A stretch of 7,148 bases of DNA from an uncultured Oscillospiraceae bacterium (GTDB lineage Bacteria; Bacillota; Clostridia; Oscillospirales; Oscillospiraceae): positions 1-7,148 of the forward strand of contig CAKUHX010000084.1 of NCBI GenBank assembly GCA_934659475.1, in the 5' to 3' direction. Both the position numbers and the translations under genes were made by a program. Positions 6,564-7,148 of the stretch are shown here, piece by piece. Every line of letters starts with the position of its first letter. Within the stretch, counting starts at the first letter, position 1. The notes under the pieces were generated by a model. It had not been told where the DNA came from, searched no databases, and saw only the letters and a program-made list of their open reading frames with translations.

Positions 6564-6600
6564 CTGCTCTTCTGCTTTCCGGCAGGGGAGCGGTTTTTTT
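6564..6600 (+). terminator. Intrinsic terminator after the VTT gene
   Basis: CTGCTCTTCTGC (6564-6575) pairs with GCAGGGGAGCGG (6582-6593) in a 12-bp stem that includes three G-U pairs, around a 6-base loop. Seven T residues (6594-6600) follow directly. It starts 6 bases after the stop codon. Confidence 0.9.
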
Positions 6601-6620
6601 GAAAAAATAAAAATTCCCTC

Positions 6621-6649
6621 TTTACAAATCCAGATCGGCGTGCTATTAT
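6621..6649 (+). promoter_or_regulatory. Sigma-A-type promoter for perR and the downstream gene
   Basis: TTTACA (6621-6626), a 17-base spacer and TATTAT (6644-6649) each match the consensus at 5 of 6 positions. TGC just before the -10 adds an extended -10. Transcription would start near 6656, about 35 bases before the TTG start. Confidence 0.85.
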
Positions 6650-6660
6650 ACTAACAAGAA
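6646..6660 (+). promoter_or_regulatory. Candidate Per box (PerR operator)
   Basis: The 15-mer TTATACTAACAAGAA matches the B. subtilis Per box consensus TTATAATnATTATAA at 10 of 14 fixed positions. It overlaps the -10 and the expected transcription start, a good place for repression. A second AT-rich palindrome, TAATA-C-TATTA, lies at 6662-6672. AT-rich DNA gives such matches easily, so this is a candidate for autoregulation only. Confidence 0.4.
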
Positions 6661-6691
6661 CTAATACTATTAAGAGAAAGGAGAACTTCCT

Positions 6692-7096
6692 TTGGAGCGT
6701 ACCACCAGATACAGCAAAAAAAGAGAGGCCATCCTTTCCGCCCTGCGGGGGACGAAGAGCCACCCATCGGCCGAATGGGTCTACCAGACCCTGAAGCCCA
6801 CCCACCCGGACCTGAGCCTTGGTACGGTATACCGCAACCTGGCCCTTTTCCGGCAGCAGGGTGTGATCCAGAGCGTGGGCGTGGTCAACGGCCAGGAGCG
6901 GTTCGACGCGGACACCTCGCTCCACCACCACTTTGTTTGCGAACGCTGCGGCTCAGTCTTAGACCTGGACTTCCGCCAGGAGCAGGAGGACAGCTGGGAT
7001 CAGGCCGTCAGCGAGCAATATGGGTTCAAAACTCTGCGCCATGAACTCATTTTTTACGGCATCTGCAAAACGTGTCAAAACAAGTCAATGAATTAA
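6692..7096 (+). CDS. perR: Fur family transcriptional regulator, PerR type (peroxide sensing)
   Basis: PerR represses peroxide-defence genes and is inactivated when H2O2 oxidises histidines at its Fe/Mn site. The 134-aa protein has the Fur winged-helix N domain (about 1-75, with LSLGTVYRNLALF at 41-53). The two structural zinc pairs are CERC (83-86) and CKTC (125-128). The regulatory site matches B. subtilis PerR: H24, D72, H78, H80 and D91 correspond to H37, D85, H91, H93 and D104, with identical spacing from H24 to D91. Asp at the D104 position is the PerR state, where Fur has Glu, so PerR is favoured over Fur or Zur. The start is TTG at 6692 with AAAGGAG at 6677-6683. The next gene starts 18 bases after the stop and is probably co-transcribed. 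Confidence 0.92.
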   Translation: MERTTRYSKKREAILSALRGTKSHPSAEWVYQTLKPTHPDLSLGTVYRNLALFRQQGVIQSVGVVNGQERFDADTSLHHHFVCERCGSVLDLDFRQEQEDSWDQAVSEQYGFKTLRHELIFYGICKTCQNKSMN

Positions 7097-7114
7097 ATGA
7101 GGAGGAACAGTAAT

Positions 7115-7148
7115 ATGAAAAAGTGGGTCTGTAAGGTCTGTGGTTATG
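7115..7148 (+). CDS. Rubredoxin-type protein, N-terminal fragment (rubredoxin or reverse rubrerythrin)
   Basis: Only MKKWVCKVCGY is visible before the window ends. The CxxCGY knuckle right after the start is typical of rubredoxins and of proteins with an N-terminal rubredoxin domain, such as reverse rubrerythrins and flavin reductase-rubredoxin fusions. These carry electrons for peroxide and oxygen detoxification in anaerobes. A strong GGAGGAA (7101-7107) lies 7 bases before the ATG. Being directly behind perR supports an oxidative-stress role. Which of these proteins it is cannot be told from 11 residues. Confidence 0.75.
   Translation, partial: MKKWVCKVCGY

Noticed and set aside
6560..6931. 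A 123-codon minus-strand frame across the terminator, promoter and start of perR
   Set aside because: It crosses a clear terminator and promoter and is antisense to the certain perR gene. No family resemblance is seen.

Overview
The window looks like chromosomal DNA from an anaerobic, GC-rich member of the Clostridia, probably an Oscillospiraceae-type gut bacterium. This placement is inference. It rests on the YlxM-Ffh-S16 gene order, a YmfF/YmfH M16 protease-like pair next to lgt, strong AGGAG-type ribosome sites with some GTG and TTG starts, and a PerR regulator followed by a rubredoxin-type gene. Coding DNA is GC-rich and the short intergenic regions are AT-richer. I see no insertion sequence, CRISPR array, tRNA, rRNA, prophage or attachment site.

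Layout. Bases 1-1945, minus strand: ylxM (121 aa), ffh (463 aa) and the first 39 codons of rpsP, transcribed leftward as a protein-targeting and ribosome operon. It has a good sigma-A-type promoter at 1998-2026. Bases 1946-2202 are the divergent control region. Bases 2203-5715, plus strand: a three-gene operon of ymfF (M16 subunit without the zinc motif), ymfH (M16 subunit with HYLEH) and lgt (prolipoprotein diacylglyceryl transferase), with gaps of only 3 and 6 bases, closed by a GC-rich hairpin at 5721-5749. Bases 5828-6600: a single-gene unit for a VTT/DedA-like (TVP38/TMEM64) membrane protein, with its own extended -10 promoter and a strong intrinsic terminator. Bases 6621-7148: a strong promoter overlapped by a possible Per box, a perR gene, and the start of a gene with a rubredoxin-type CxxC.

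How the genes fit together. Ffh with SRP RNA (not in this window) targets nascent membrane and secreted proteins, and Lgt lipidates exported lipoproteins, so much of the window serves envelope protein biogenesis. The M16 pair appears to be one heterodimeric, split-site enzyme. In Bacillus subtilis its homologues are linked to EF-P 5-aminopentanol modification, but no EF-P gene is visible here. The right end is a peroxide-sensing unit.

This is mostly a housekeeping region. I found no convincing unknown system. The points most worth a second look are the split M16 pair, the hairpin at the 5' end of the ylxM transcript, the palindrome inside the ymfF promoter region, and the PerR operator candidate.
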